Positions 16,399-28,279 are shown, counted from the stretch's first letter. The stretch: 64,000 bases of DNA from JAVVHH01 sp963835135 (GCA_963835135.1 CAWIEF010000003.1:558001-622000), one strand, 5' to 3'. Numbers and translations: made by a program. Notes: a model not told the origin generated them from the letters alone.

Positions 16399-17982
16399 AT
16401 GACGATCACCCGCCGGACCCTGCTCGCCGCCGCCAGCACCGCGCTGGCCCGCCCGTCCATCGCCCAGCCTCGAACCGCGAGCATCCTGCGGTTCATCCCG
16501 CAGGCGGACGTCACGGTCCTCGATCCGCTCGGGACGACCGCATATCCGACGCGAAACCACGGCTACATGTGCTGGGACACGCTCTACGGCATCGACAGCC
16601 AGTTCCGCCCGCAGCCGCAGCTCGCCGCGGGCCACCTGGTCGAGGACGACGGCACGCGCTGGACGTTCACGCTCCGCGAGCAGATCAGATTTCACGATGG
16701 TGAGCCGATCCGGGCCGCCGACGCGGTCGCCAGCATCAAGCGCTGGATGCCGAAGGACACGCACGGGCAAACGCTTCTCGCACGGCTCGACGGCATCCGC
16801 GCGCTCGACGACCGGCGGTTCGAGATACGGCTCAAGCGCCCGTTCGGCCTGATGCTCGACGCGCTGGGCAAGGTTTCGTCCTATCCCTGCTTCGTCTACC
16901 CGCAGCGCTTTGCCGACATCGACCCGGCCAAGCCGTTCACCGAAGTGGTCGGCTCAGGCCCCTATCGCTTCGTTCCCGATGAGCGCGTCTCCGGCGCCCG
17001 GGTCGTCTACCGCCGGTTCGAGGGCTATGTTCCCACGCCCGTGGGCACGCCGGACATGGTCGCCGGGCCGAAGCTTGCCCAGTTCGAGCGCATGGAATGG
17101 ACCGTCATGCCTGACCCGGCGACCGCCGCGGCCGCGATGCAGGCCGGCGAGATGGATTGGTGGGAGGTCGTCGATCCCGACCTGAACGCCCTGCTCGCCC
17201 GCGCGCGCAACGTCACGCTCGACCGGATCGACGGCGGCGGCACCTATGCCAGCCTCCGCTTCAACCAACTGCACGCCCCGTTCGACAATCCGGCGGTCCG
17301 CCGCGCGCTATACTCGATCGTCAGTCAAACGGACTTCATGCAGTCCGTCGCCGGCGACAACGCGAAGATGTATCAGGACGGCGTCGGCTACTTCCCGGTC
17401 GCAAGTCCGCTCGCGTCGGACGCCGGCATGGTCGCGTTGACCGGCCCGCGCGACCCGGCCAAAGCCAAGGCCGCCCTCGCGGCCGCCGGGCAGGCCGGCG
17501 CCAAGCTGGTCGCGCTGCACGCCACCGACGTCAGCAACCAGCGCGCGCTGATGTCGATCGGCGTGGACACGCTCCGGCGTGCCGGGTTCGTGGTGGATGA
17601 CGCGACCAGCGATTGGGGGAGCTTGCTGCAGCGCCGGGCCAATCGCGGCCCCTCGGACAAAGGCGGCTGGGACGCGCTGGTCGTGCTGCTGAGCGGCGTC
17701 GAGCTGATGACGCCCGCAGGCCACCTCTTGCTCCGCGGCAACGGAAAGGACGCCTGGTTCGGCTGGCCTGAGGCTCCGAAGCTGGAAGCGCTGCGCGACG
17801 ACTGGTTCGACGCGCCGGACCTCGACGCGCAAAAGCGGATCGGCCGGCAGATCCAGCTTCAGGCGTTCGAGGATGTGCCGTACATCCCGCTCGGCCAGTA
17901 TTTCGTCGATTCCGCCTACCAGAAGGGTCTGGTCGACATCCGCCGCGGCATCCCGCTTCCGCTGAACGTGCGCCGGGGGTAA
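16399..17982 (+). CDS. ABC transporter substrate-binding protein, family 5 (peptide/opine type)
   Basis: 527 residues with a Tat-like leader (MTITRRTLLAAASTALARPS). The mature part is a family-5 extracellular solute-binding protein: LDPLGTTAYPTRNHGYMCWDTLYG, FTLREQIRFHDGEPIRAADAVASIKRW (the family signature), and GSGPYRF. Such proteins deliver di/oligopeptides, glutathione, nickel or opines to an ABC permease; the substrate cannot be told from sequence. No permease or ATPase gene is adjacent, so this is an orphan binding protein. The ATG at 16399 is preferred over 16363, which would precede the leader. Confidence 0.88.
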   Translation: MTITRRTLLAAASTALARPSIAQPRTASILRFIPQADVTVLDPLGTTAYPTRNHGYMCWDTLYGIDSQFRPQPQLAAGHLVEDDGTRWTFTLREQIRFHDGEPIRAADAVASIKRWMPKDTHGQTLLARLDGIRALDDRRFEIRLKRPFGLMLDALGKVSSYPCFVYPQRFADIDPAKPFTEVVGSGPYRFVPDERVSGARVVYRRFEGYVPTPVGTPDMVAGPKLAQFERMEWTVMPDPATAAAAMQAGEMDWWEVVDPDLNALLARARNVTLDRIDGGGTYASLRFNQLHAPFDNPAVRRALYSIVSQTDFMQSVAGDNAKMYQDGVGYFPVASPLASDAGMVALTGPRDPAKAKAALAAAGQAGAKLVALHATDVSNQRALMSIGVDTLRRAGFVVDDATSDWGSLLQRRANRGPSDKGGWDALVVLLSGVELMTPAGHLLLRGNGKDAWFGWPEAPKLEALRDDWFDAPDLDAQKRIGRQIQLQAFEDVPYIPLGQYFVDSAYQKGLVDIRRGIPLPLNVRRG

Positions 17983-17995
17983 GAAACCGATGGTT

Positions 17996-18072
17996 GCGCC
18001 TGTAGCTCAGTTGGTTAGAGCGGGCCGCTCATAACGGCTTGGTCGCGGGTTCAAGTCCTGCCGGGCGCACCA
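17996..18072 (+). tRNA. tRNA-Ile(CAT), lysidine-type
   Basis: A complete 77-base tRNA with encoded CCA. The acceptor stem GCGCCTG/CGGGCGC, D arm GCTC..GAGC, anticodon stem GGCCG/CGGCT and T arm GCGGG/CCTGC all pair (a few G-T). The loop CTCATAA gives anticodon CAT. The body (CTCATAA...GCTTGGTCG) resembles minor tRNA-Ile2 rather than initiator or elongator Met, so the C34 should be converted to lysidine by TilS to read AUA. Confidence 0.9.
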
Positions 18073-18094
18073 TCACTCCAAGGAGAACAGACGC

Positions 18095-18346
18095 ATGGCA
18101 CGCCTCCCGCTGATCCTCCCCGCTATCCTTGCCCTCTCCTGTGCGGCGCCGTCCTTCGCTGCGAACATGTGCAGCGCACCACCGCTCTCTTGCGCGACCA
18201 CGATGCCGATCGGCGGATATTGCGAGTGCACGTCCCGTGGCGAGACGAAGGATGGGACCGTGATCGACCGGCCAGTCCGCGGCAAGCGCGTCAATTCGAC
18301 CGCGGGCGGCTGCGGCGCCCAGCCGAATGCGCCCGGTTGTCGCTAG
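18095..18346 (+). CDS. Small Cys-rich exported protein
   Basis: 83 residues with a clear signal peptide (MARLPLILPAILALSCAAPSFA). The mature ~60 residues contain six cysteines (MC, LSC, YCEC, GGC, PGC), an even number suited to disulfides in the periplasm. No family recognised. A TCCAAGGAGAA ribosome site precedes the ATG. The gene is just downstream of tRNA-Ile and upstream of ppa. Confidence 0.65.
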   Translation: MARLPLILPAILALSCAAPSFAANMCSAPPLSCATTMPIGGYCECTSRGETKDGTVIDRPVRGKRVNSTAGGCGAQPNAPGCR

Positions 18347-18410
18347 GGTCCGGCGTTGACGCTCCGACGGTGCGTGGCTAGAGCCACGCATCCCTAGCCC
18401 AGGAACGCCC

Positions 18411-18938
18411 GTGCAACTCGAAGCCATTCCCGTCGGGAAGAACCCGCCCGACGACGTCAACGTCATCATCGAAGTGCCGATCGGCGGGGAGCCCATCAAA
18501 TACGAGATGGACAAGGCCTCTGGCGCGCTCTTCGTGGACCGCTTCCTTCATACGCCGATGCGCTATCCGGGTAATTACGGCTTCGTGCCGCACACGCTGT
18601 CCGACGACGGCGACCCGATCGACGTATTGATCGCCAGCACTCGGCCGATCATGCCGGGGGCGGTGATCAACGTGCGCCCGATCGGCGTGTTGAAGATGTC
18701 GGACGAGGGCGGCGAGGACGAGAAAATCATTGCCGTGCCGTCGCCGAAGCTGACCAAGCGTTACGTCGACGTGACCGACATCGAACACATCCCGGAGATC
18801 ACGCGCGAGCAGATCAAGCACTTCTTCGAGCACTACAAAGATTTGGAGAAAGGCAAGTGGGTGAAGGTCACCGGCTGGGGCGGTGCGGCCGAGGCGCGCA
18901 AGATGATCGTGGACGCGATCGAGCGCGCGAAGAAGTAG
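18411..18938 (+). CDS. ppa: Inorganic pyrophosphatase (family I)
   Basis: Hydrolyses pyrophosphate to phosphate in the cytosol, driving biosynthetic reactions. The 175-residue protein has the PROSITE motif with metal-binding Asp66, Asp68 and Asp71 (DGDPID) and the flanking RYPGNYGFVPHT and DVDVTDIEHIPE-like segments. It starts at GTG 18411 (MQLEAIPVGKNPPDDV), the standard start for the family. A palindromic repeat follows directly after the stop. Confidence 0.97.
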   Translation: MQLEAIPVGKNPPDDVNVIIEVPIGGEPIKYEMDKASGALFVDRFLHTPMRYPGNYGFVPHTLSDDGDPIDVLIASTRPIMPGAVINVRPIGVLKMSDEGGEDEKIIAVPSPKLTKRYVDVTDIEHIPEITREQIKHFFEHYKDLEKGKWVKVTGWGGAAEARKMIVDAIERAKK

Positions 18939-18955
18939 AACCCGCTCTTTAAGAG

Positions 18956-19038
18956 CCCTCTCCCTCCGGGAGCGGGTTGGGTGAGGGTCTGTTCGTGCCG
19001 CGAGGCCCTCACCCCGGCCCTCTCCCGGAGGGAGAGGG
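18956..19038. repeat. REP/BIME-like palindromic element, copy 2
   Basis: Same architecture as the copy at 11029-11111, with the GTTGGGTGAGGGTCTGTTCG and GCCCTCACCCC arms and the CCCTCTCCCGGAGGGAGAGGG terminal palindrome. An extra inverted repeat, AACCCGCTC (18939-18947) with GAGCGGGTT (18970-18978), begins at the ppa stop and may act as a terminator. Confidence 0.8.
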
Positions 19039-19073
19039 AGTGTTATACGTCCCCTGCCGTCTCGGAGCCCAAT

Positions 19074-20753
<1,680 letters not shown>

Positions 20754-20766
20754 CCTCCGCGCCACG

Positions 20767-21282
20767 ATGGCGCCGTCTTGGACGATCAACACCGGCCGGC
20801 TGCGCCTCACGCCGGTCGGGTGGCAAGACATCGGCGAGCTCTGCGCGCTGAAGTCGGACCCGCGCGTCTATGCGACGATGCTGGGCGGGGTGCGCACGCC
20901 GGTGCAAGTCGCCGCCGAGTTGGCGGAAGACACCCAATTCTGGGCGCGGCATGGCGTGGGCATGTGGTTGGTGCGGGACTTGGGAGGCACGATGGCCGGG
21001 CTGACCGGGCTGCACGAGCGGGTGGACGGGCGTGGCATCGCGATCCGGTTCGCGTTCCGGCCGGAGACGCGGGGGAAGGGTTTGGCGCGGGAGGCGGCCG
21101 GGGCCGCCCTGCGGTTCGCCCATGACCGGGCCCACGTGCCGCGCGTGGTGGCAGTTTGCCGCGAGGATAATTTCGGCTCTCGGATGGTGCTCGGCTCGAT
21201 CGGCATGCGCGAGTGCGAGGAGTTCACGCGCGACGGCCACCGGATGCTGATGTTCGAAAGTCTAAGTCAGCGGCACCGCTAA
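20767..21282 (+). CDS. GNAT family N-acetyltransferase
   Basis: 171 residues of the RimJ/RimL-like GNAT group: TGRLRLTPVGWQDI at the start, the acetyl-CoA-binding motif A FRPETRGKGLAREA (about 95-112), and ENFxS-type helix DNFGSRMVLGSIGM. Acceptor substrate unknown. It begins 13 bp after ettA and may be co-transcribed with it. The 3' end overlaps the convergent aroE by 21 bp. Confidence 0.88.
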   Translation: MAPSWTINTGRLRLTPVGWQDIGELCALKSDPRVYATMLGGVRTPVQVAAELAEDTQFWARHGVGMWLVRDLGGTMAGLTGLHERVDGRGIAIRFAFRPETRGKGLAREAAGAALRFAHDRAHVPRVVAVCREDNFGSRMVLGSIGMRECEEFTRDGHRMLMFESLSQRHR

Positions 21283-22075
21283 GCGCTGGATGACATCGGG
21301 CGTGTCGGGGCGAACACCGCGCCACCAAGCGAACGCCTCCGCCGCCTGCTCGACGAGCATGCCGACGCCGTCATGCAGCCGTGTCACGCCCGCGGCCCGG
21401 GCGGACCGCAGAAACTCGGTCAGGCCCTTCCCGTAGGTCATGTCGTAAGCCAGGCCGCCGGCGAAGATCGAGGCTGGTAGACGGAGCGCGTCCCCGTGCA
21501 GGCCGACCGAGGTGGCGTTGATGACCACGTCGAACCCGGCAACCCGGTCCAACCCGTCCAGACCGCAGGGTTCCAACGCCCGGGAACGCCTCGGCAAGCG
21601 CAACGGCCTTGGTCAAGCTGCGGTTCGCGACCACCAGCGCGGCCGGGCGCTCGGCCAGCAGCGGCGCCATGGCACCGCGGGCAGCGCCGCCCGCGCCCAG
21701 CATCAGCACGCGCTTGCCCGCGATCGGCGTGCGAAGGTTGAGTGTGATGTCCCGCAGCAAGCCGATCCCGTCGAAATTGTCCGCCTCGACCCGGTCGCCC
21801 TCGAACCGCAGGCAATTGACGGCGCCGGCCTGCCGCGCCCGGTCGTGCAGAACCGTCGCGTAGGCAAACGCATCGAGCTTGAACGGCGCCGTCACGTTGA
21901 GGCCACGGCCCCCGCCAGCGCGGAAGGCGTCGACCGCATCGGCGAAGCCCTGGAGTGGGCCCTCGATCGCGTCGTATGCGATGGCCTGCCCGGTCGCTTC
22001 GGCGAACGCAGCGTGGATGGCGGGCGATTTCGATTGGCGGATCGGGTTGCCGATTACCGCATAATGGTCGGTCAT
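21262..22075 (-). pseudogene. aroE: Shikimate dehydrogenase, frameshifted (one extra base near 21580)
   Basis: NADPH-dependent reduction of 3-dehydroshikimate to shikimate in aromatic biosynthesis. The first ~195 codons (starting 22075) read GNPIRQSKSPAIHAAF, NVTAPFK (catalytic Lys), DNFDG (usual DNTDG) and the nucleotide-binding GAGGAARG. Continuing in that frame gives Arg/Gly-rich nonsense, while the +1 frame from about 21580 continues with GFDVVINATSVGL and the normal C-terminus (stop at 21262). Removing one base from the CCCGGG run (coding strand TTCCCGGGCG) restores an approximately 270-residue enzyme. Total length (814 nt) is one base over a codon multiple. Either a sequencing error or a genuine frameshift; the former is more likely for an essential gene. 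Confidence 0.88.
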
Positions 22076-22106
22076 GCCGCCGGTTAGGGGAGCGGCGGCA
22101 CCCTGT

Positions 22107-22379
22107 CTAGTAGATCGAGCGCGACCCCGAGGCGCCGCGCATGGCCTGCCAGCGGCGGTAGCGCATCATGCCCCAGGCGAACGCCCCGGCGACGATGATG
22201 ACGGGAAGCGCCATCGACAGGACCCATAGCGCCAGGGCGGCGAACGCGATCGCGCCGGCCGCGACCGCCACCACCATTCCGCCCAGCATCAGCTTGAAGG
22301 AGAGCGGCACGCCGACCCGCGGCGGCGTTCGGAAACTACCGTCGAGGCGCATGTCGAGCGTCGGAGGCGTGTGGGTCAT
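22107..22379 (-). CDS. Small two-helix membrane protein, unknown function
   Basis: 90 residues: a polar N-terminus (MTHTPPTLDMRLDGSF), two closely spaced hydrophobic segments at about 27-48 and 52-70, and a basic C-terminus (RYRRWQAMRG). Family not recognised. It lies 31 bp upstream of aroE on the same strand and is probably co-transcribed. A longer frame exists but begins in non-coding sequence. Confidence 0.65.
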   Translation of the reverse strand: MTHTPPTLDMRLDGSFRTPPRVGVPLSFKLMLGGMVVAVAAGAIAFAALALWVLSMALPVIIVAGAFAWGMMRYRRWQAMRGASGSRSIY

Positions 22380-22515
22380 GGCGTGAAAATGTGATGATTC
22401 CTGATCTGCTTCAAGAGCGACGTTTTCTCTCCATCGATCTTGGCGTCCAGGTCCGCGATTGCGGTTCGATCGCCCGGGTTCGCGGGCCACGCCCGCACGT
22501 GGCGGACGGGTTTCG

Positions 22516-23237
<722 letters not shown>

Positions 23238-23238
<1 letters not shown>

Positions 23239-25205
23239 CAGGCCGCCTCCGCCGTGAGGCCGCCGAGGTAAGCCGCCAGAACCCGCTCGTCGGCCTGCAC
23301 CGCCGCCGGCGGGCCTTCGGCGATCTTCTGGCCGAAATCGAGCACGGTCACCGTGTCACACAGGCTCATGACGACGTCCATGTGATGCTCGATCAGCACC
23401 AGGCTGATGCCGTGATCCCTGATCTTGCGGATGATTTCGACCAACTCCTTGATGTCCGGCGCGGTCAGGCCAGCCGCGGGCTCGTCGAGCAGCAGCAGCT
23501 TGGGGTCGAGCGCCAGCGCGCGGCCGATCTCCAGCAGGCGTTGCTTGCCGTAAGGCAGGTTGCGCGCCTCCTCGTTGGCCAGCAGCTCGAGGCCGACGAA
23601 GCCGAGGATACTGGCCGCGCGCACTTGGGCCGCCCGCTCCTCGCGGCGCGCCCGGCCAGTCCGCAGCGCGACCTCGATCACCGAGCTGGCATAGCTATGA
23701 TGCAGGCCGACCATGACGTTCTCGATCAGGGTCAGCTCACCGAACAGCTGCACGTTCTGGAACGTACGCGCGATCCCGGCGGCGGCAATCTGCGGCGACT
23801 TCCTGCCGGCGATCGAGGCACCTTCGAGCACGACGTCGCCCGCCGTTGGCACGTAGATGCCGGTCAGGACGTTCATCATCGTGCTCTTGCCGGAGCCGTT
23901 CGGGCCGATCAGCCCGTGGATGGTGCCGGGCCGGACCGCGATGTCGACCTGGTTGAGCGCCTTGAGCCCGCCGAACTGCATCACGACCTGCTTGACCTCG
24001 AGCAAGTTCTGCCCGGCCGCGACCTGCGGGGCCGACGCCGCCCAGACCTTGTCGCCCGTCCCGGCCGCCTCGATGACAGCGTGCTCGCGCACCCTCAGCA
24101 GGCGGCGGATGTAGCCGTAGATGCCGTCGGGCAGGTAGAAAACGACGAACAGGATCATCGCTCCGAAGACCGAGAGACGCCAATCGGTGACGTTGGTGAG
24201 CAGCATCGCGAACGCGAAGAACGCCAGGCACAGCGCGATCGGCACCAGCACGGACACCTTGTTCTCGGCCCGGCGGAGCGCTGCCCCACCCGCGACGAGC
24301 GCCACCGCGGCGACGACCCCCGCGATGATGCGGAACAGCCCGATATCAGCCAGCAGGTTGGGCAGCAGGACGATGACGATCGCCCCAAGCACCGGCCCGA
24401 CCCGGGACTTGCGCCCGCCGAGCGTGACCGCGAGCAGGAGCATGATCGACAGCTCGACCCCGAAATTGTTCGGCGCCACATATTGCTCGGAGTAGGCGAA
24501 CAGCGCCCCCGCCAGCCCGGCCATCCCGGCCGAGATCACGAACGCCAACACTTTATGTTTGTAGACCGAGACGCCCATGCAGTCCGACGCGATCGGGCTG
24601 TCCCGCAGCGCCTCGAACGCCCGCCCATAGCGGCTCGCGATCACCCGGTTCACGAACACGATCGAGAGCAGCAGGAACAGGGCGACGATGAAGTAGAACT
24701 CGAACTCGCGCATATAGGCGGGCCGCATGTCGAAGAACGAGTCTTCCGGAACGTTCCAATCGCGGAAGTCGATCAGCAGCGGCTTCTGCAACGTGATGCC
24801 CATCGGACCATTGGTCAGGAAGGTCATCTCGTTGATCAGGATCTGGATGATGGTGCCGAATGCCAGCGTGACCATCGCGAGATAGGGGCCGGTGACCTGC
24901 AGCGCCGGCAGCGCCAGGATCGCGCCGAAGCAGCAGGTCACGACCACCGCGGCCGGAATCGCAAGCCACATGCCGATACCGAACTGGAAGAACAGTACGC
25001 CGGCCGTATACGCGCCGATCCCGAGTAGGGACGCATGGCCGAGCGACACTTCGCCGGTGTAGCCGAATACGATGTCGAGCCCGAGCACGAGGATCGAATA
25101 GATCGCGATGGTCACGGCCAAGTGCAGGTAATACGGGTTGGTGACGACGAACGGGAACGCCAGCAGGCCGGCCACCAGCAGGACTGCCTTGACTACACTC
25201 GCCAT
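23238..25205 (-). CDS. livM-livG: Fused permease LivM and ATPase LivG of branched-chain amino-acid transporter
   Basis: A 655-residue fusion. Residues about 1-385 are a LivM permease (multiple membrane helices; GEVSLGHASLLGIGAYTAG motif), with roughly 50 additional residues after the usual C-terminal core (from RRAENKVSV to the membrane segments before LPDGIYGYIRR). A linker of about 30 residues leads to a LivG ATPase (about 415-655) with GPNGSGKST, LPYGKQRLLEIGRAL and LLLLDEPAAGLT. Fusion of the two in one chain is known in some proteobacteria. It overlaps livF at the 3' end and starts 2 bp after the livH stop. ATG start. Confidence 0.92.
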
Positions 25206-25207
25206 CG

Positions 25208-26081
25208 TCAGACTTTCTTGATCGTGGCGCGGCCGAACAGGCCGGACGGCTTGATCGACAACACCAACAGCAGCAGCACCAGCCCGGGCACGTCTTTATA
25301 TCCGCTCGACAGATAATAGCCGGTCATCGTCTCGGTGATCCCGAGGATCAGCCCGCCGACCACCACGCCGAGCCCGCTCGACAGCCCGCCGATGATCGCC
25401 ACGGCGAACGCCTTCAGGCCCAGCACGGCGCCCATCGTCGCCCCGGTCAGCGTCACCGGCGCGACCAGCACGCCCGCGAACGCCGCGGTCATCGACGACA
25501 GCGCGTAGCTGAACGTGATCACCAGCCCGGTATTGATCCCCATCAGCCCGGCTGCGTCGCGGTCCGCCGCCGTCGCCACCACCGCCTTGCCGAAGATGCT
25601 GCGCCGGTTGAACAGCTCGACCGCCAGCATCAGCACGATCGCGCCGATGACGATCACCACTTCCATCGGCAACACCCGCACGCCGCCGACGTCGATCGGC
25701 GTCTCCGGCAGCGGCGACGGGAAACTTCAGCGCGTCGCGGCCCCAGATGTTCTCGGCGACGTTCTTGAAGATGATGCCCAGCGCGATGGTGGCCATGATC
25801 CAGCCCGCCTCGGACTTGATCGCCATCGCCCGCCGCACGCCCAGCCGCTCGACCACGCCGCCCTGGATCAGCCCGAACACCAGCACCACCGGCAACATCG
25901 CCCAGTAGCCGATGAAGTACTGCACCGTCAGCCCCACCAGCGCGCCCAGCATCAGCGCCTCGCCCTGCCCGAAATTGAGCGTGCGCGAGGTGGCGAAGGT
26001 GAGCTGGTAGCCGAACGCGATCACTCCGTAGATCATGCCGACCGAAATGCCGCTCACGATGAGCTGGGCGAGAACTTGCAT
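25208..26081 (-). pseudogene. livH: Branched-chain amino-acid permease LivH, frameshifted (one extra base near 25720)
   Basis: Inner-membrane permease partner of LivM. From 26081 the first ~118 codons read as LivH (SGISVGMIYGVIAFGYQLTFA, NFGQGEALMLGAL). After GRDALKFP the frame breaks into Arg/Gly/Asp-rich nonsense, while the +1 frame continues with ETPIDVGGVRVLPMEVV and the remaining membrane segments to the stop at 25208. Removing one base from the TTTCCC run on the coding strand restores an approximately 290-residue LivH. The gene is 874 nt, one over a codon multiple. As with aroE, a sequencing error at a homopolymer is the simplest explanation, since all partner genes are intact. Confidence 0.88.
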
Positions 26082-26097
26082 CTAATCTCTTTCATCT

Positions 26098-26201
26098 CCC
26101 TCTCCCGCTGGCGGGAGAGGGCCGGGGTGAGGGTGGGAACACACACCGGACATTCGGCTTGTCCCCCCGCCCTCGCCCAACCCTCTCCCGGAGAGAGAGG
26201 G
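26098..26201. repeat. REP/BIME-like palindromic element, copy 3
   Basis: CCCTCTCCC-GCTGGC-GGGAGAGGG inner palindrome, GGGGTGAGGGT, a longer (~35 bp) spacer, GCCCTCGCCC and a CCCTCTCCCGGAGAGAGAGGG end. It is more diverged and longer than the other two copies. It lies between livK and livH and may set mRNA stability differences between binding protein and permease (inference). Confidence 0.78.
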
Positions 26202-26217
26202 CTCTCCGGCGAGTGGC

Positions 26218-27423
26218 CTAGTTCGTCTTGGTGCGCAGCGCCTTGTCGCCGGCGACGTCCTCGGCGTGCGCCGGCTGAACGCGGCCGTTCTGGACTTCGC
26301 CGAACACCGGGATGTTGGACGAGATCGCCTCGTGGTCGGTCTTGCTGAACGGCTTGTTGTAGACCGTCACCACGCCCTCGACCTTCTCGTTGAGGTCTTC
26401 CAGCGCGGCGCGGACTTTGCGGCCGTCCGTGCTGCCGGCCTGCTTGATCGCGGCCGCGAGCAGATAGATGCTGTCATAGCCCTGCGCAGCCGAGACCGGC
26501 GACGGCATGCGGTCGGTCTTGTAGGCGTCCTGGTAGGCCTTGATGAAGGCGGCGCGCTTCGGCGTGTTCGGCACCTGGATGAAGGTCTGCGGCATCACCG
26601 CGCCGTCGCCGTTCTTGCCGGCGGTGTCGATGAACGACGCCATCGACAGCGTCCACGAGCCGACGATCGGCACCTTCCAGCCCAGCTTGGCCATGCCGTT
26701 GGCGATCTGGGCCAGTTCCGGCCCGATCCCGTAGGTCAGGATCACGTCGGCGCCGGCTTCCTTGGCCCGCAGCAGCTGCGAGGTCATGTCGGTGTCGCCG
26801 ATGTTGAACTTCTCTTCGGCGACCGGCTTGACGCCTTTGGCAGTCAGCGCTTTCTCGAGGTCCTCGCGGCCGAGCTGGCCGTAGTTGGTGCTGTCGGCCA
26901 GGATGGCGGGTTTCTTGAAGCCGCGCCGGGTCACGGCCTCGTCGACGATCATGGGCGCTTGGATTGCATCGGCAGCCGCGGTGCGGAAGACGTAGTTCGC
27001 CCGCTCCTTGGCGAACTGCGAACTGATCACGCTGCCGGTAGCGACGTTGTTGATCACCGGGATCTCGGCTTCCTGGTAGAAGCGCTGCGAGGCGAGCGCC
27101 ACCCCGGTGTTGATGAAGCCGACGTCGGCGACGACCTTCTCCTTGTTGATCAGTTCCTGCGCGATCTGGACGCCGAGTTCGTTGCGGGCTTCGTCATCGC
27201 GAAACACACCCTCGAGCGGACGGCCGAGTACGCCGCCAGCCTTGTTGATCTCGTCGATGGCCAGCTTCACGCCGTCGCGCATCGACACGCCCATGCTGGA
27301 CGACCCGCCGGTGAAAGGCCCGCTTACGCCGATCTTGATGGGGTCGGCGGCATGGGCCGCAGTAAAGCCGAGTGCGCTGGCGAGCGCAGCCGCCGCGAGC
27401 AAGTGACGCCTGGTGTGCCGCAT
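26218..27423 (-). CDS. livK: Branched-chain amino-acid ABC transporter substrate-binding protein
   Basis: A periplasmic type I solute-binding protein of 401 residues. A signal peptide (RRHLLAAAALASALGFTAAHA) precedes IKIGVSGPFTGGSSSMG and two alpha/beta lobes (Peripla_BP_6 type). The start at 27423 is chosen because GGAGGG lies 9 bases upstream; the in-frame ATG at 27432 would abut that site. First gene of the liv operon. Substrate specificity (Leu/Ile/Val or another amide) is not determinable from sequence. Confidence 0.9.
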   Translation of the reverse strand: MRHTRRHLLAAAALASALGFTAAHAADPIKIGVSGPFTGGSSSMGVSMRDGVKLAIDEINKAGGVLGRPLEGVFRDDEARNELGVQIAQELINKEKVVADVGFINTGVALASQRFYQEAEIPVINNVATGSVISSQFAKERANYVFRTAAADAIQAPMIVDEAVTRRGFKKPAILADSTNYGQLGREDLEKALTAKGVKPVAEEKFNIGDTDMTSQLLRAKEAGADVILTYGIGPELAQIANGMAKLGWKVPIVGSWTLSMASFIDTAGKNGDGAVMPQTFIQVPNTPKRAAFIKAYQDAYKTDRMPSPVSAAQGYDSIYLLAAAIKQAGSTDGRKVRAALEDLNEKVEGVVTVYNKPFSKTDHEAISSNIPVFGEVQNGRVQPAHAEDVAGDKALRTKTN

Positions 27424-27588
27424 CGTGACCATCCCTCCGAAACCTTGTGAGCACCTCCTTTGACGCAGGGGTGCAATGCAGGGCCGGCCTATAACACGCC
27501 TGTCACGCTAGCGGCTAGCGGCGCCATGGCTTTCAATGGCGATCGGCCGATCCCATACATCAGGCATGGTTTTCTTGGATCGCTCGCG

Positions 27589-28173
27589 ATGCTGACACGC
27601 CGGCAGACGATGTGGGCGGCCCCGGCCGCCGTCCTGGCCGCGGGCGCCGGGTTGGGAGGCTATCTCCTGCAGCGCCGGTCGGCGGCCCGTGTGGCGGGCA
27701 TCGGCGGGCCGTTCACCCTGGTCGACGGTCAAGGCGCCACCGTCACGGACGCGACGTTCGCCGGCAAGTGGATGCTGGTGTATTTCGGCTACACGCATTG
27801 CCCCGATGCGTGCCCCACGGCGTTGCAGGACATGGCCAACGCGCTCGACCTGCTCGACCCGCCGCAGCGCAGCAAGGTCGCCCTCGTTTTCATCACGGTC
27901 GATCCCGAGCGCGACACTCCGGCCGTGATGAAGGAGTATGTCAGCAACTTCGCCGCGCCCATCGCCGCCCTGTCGGGCTCGGCCGAGCAGATCGCCAAGG
28001 CAGCCAAGGAATACCGGGTCTATTACGCCAAGCATCCGACCGACGGTGGCGGCTACGAGATGGACCACAGCAGCGTCATCTACGTGATGAACCCCGATGG
28101 TGAATTCGTGGCCAACTTCACCCACGAGACGCCGCCCGCGCAGATCGCCGCTCGACTGAAGACGCTGGTGTAG
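27589..28173 (+). CDS. SCO1/SenC copper chaperone
   Basis: A membrane-anchored thioredoxin-like protein that delivers copper to cytochrome c oxidase. The 194-residue protein has an N-terminal anchor (WAAPAAVLAAGAGLGGYLL) and the copper ligands Cys71, Cys75 (YFGYTHCPDAC) and His160 (YEMDHSSVIYV). An ATG at 27526 would add 21 residues, but 27589 gives the normal short cytosolic N-terminus. It is divergent from livK. Confidence 0.92.
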   Translation: MLTRRQTMWAAPAAVLAAGAGLGGYLLQRRSAARVAGIGGPFTLVDGQGATVTDATFAGKWMLVYFGYTHCPDACPTALQDMANALDLLDPPQRSKVALVFITVDPERDTPAVMKEYVSNFAAPIAALSGSAEQIAKAAKEYRVYYAKHPTDGGGYEMDHSSVIYVMNPDGEFVANFTHETPPAQIAARLKTLV

Positions 28174-28203
28174 GCCCGGTGTTGTGCCAGGAGCCTGCCG
28201 CGC

Positions 28204-28279
28204 TGGCTCCCTGAGTAGGACTCGAACCTACGACCGAGCGATTAACAGTCGCTTGCTCTACCAACTGAGCTATCAGGGA
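28204..28279 (-). tRNA. tRNA-Asn(GTT)
   Basis: A 76-base tRNA with encoded CCA on the minus strand. The acceptor stem TCCCTGA/TCAGGGA, D arm, anticodon stem AGCGA/TCGCT and T arm GTAGG/CCTAC all pair. The loop CTGTTAA gives anticodon GTT, and the discriminator is G, as expected for Asn. Confidence 0.95.

Noticed and set aside
17996..18072. Methionine assignment of the CAT-anticodon tRNA
   Set aside because: The body and anticodon stem match the lysidine-type tRNA-Ile, not initiator or elongator Met.
23382..25028. 548-aa plus-strand frame over livM-livG
   Set aside because: Antisense shadow rich in Asp/His/Arg, without domains; the minus-strand genes explain the region.
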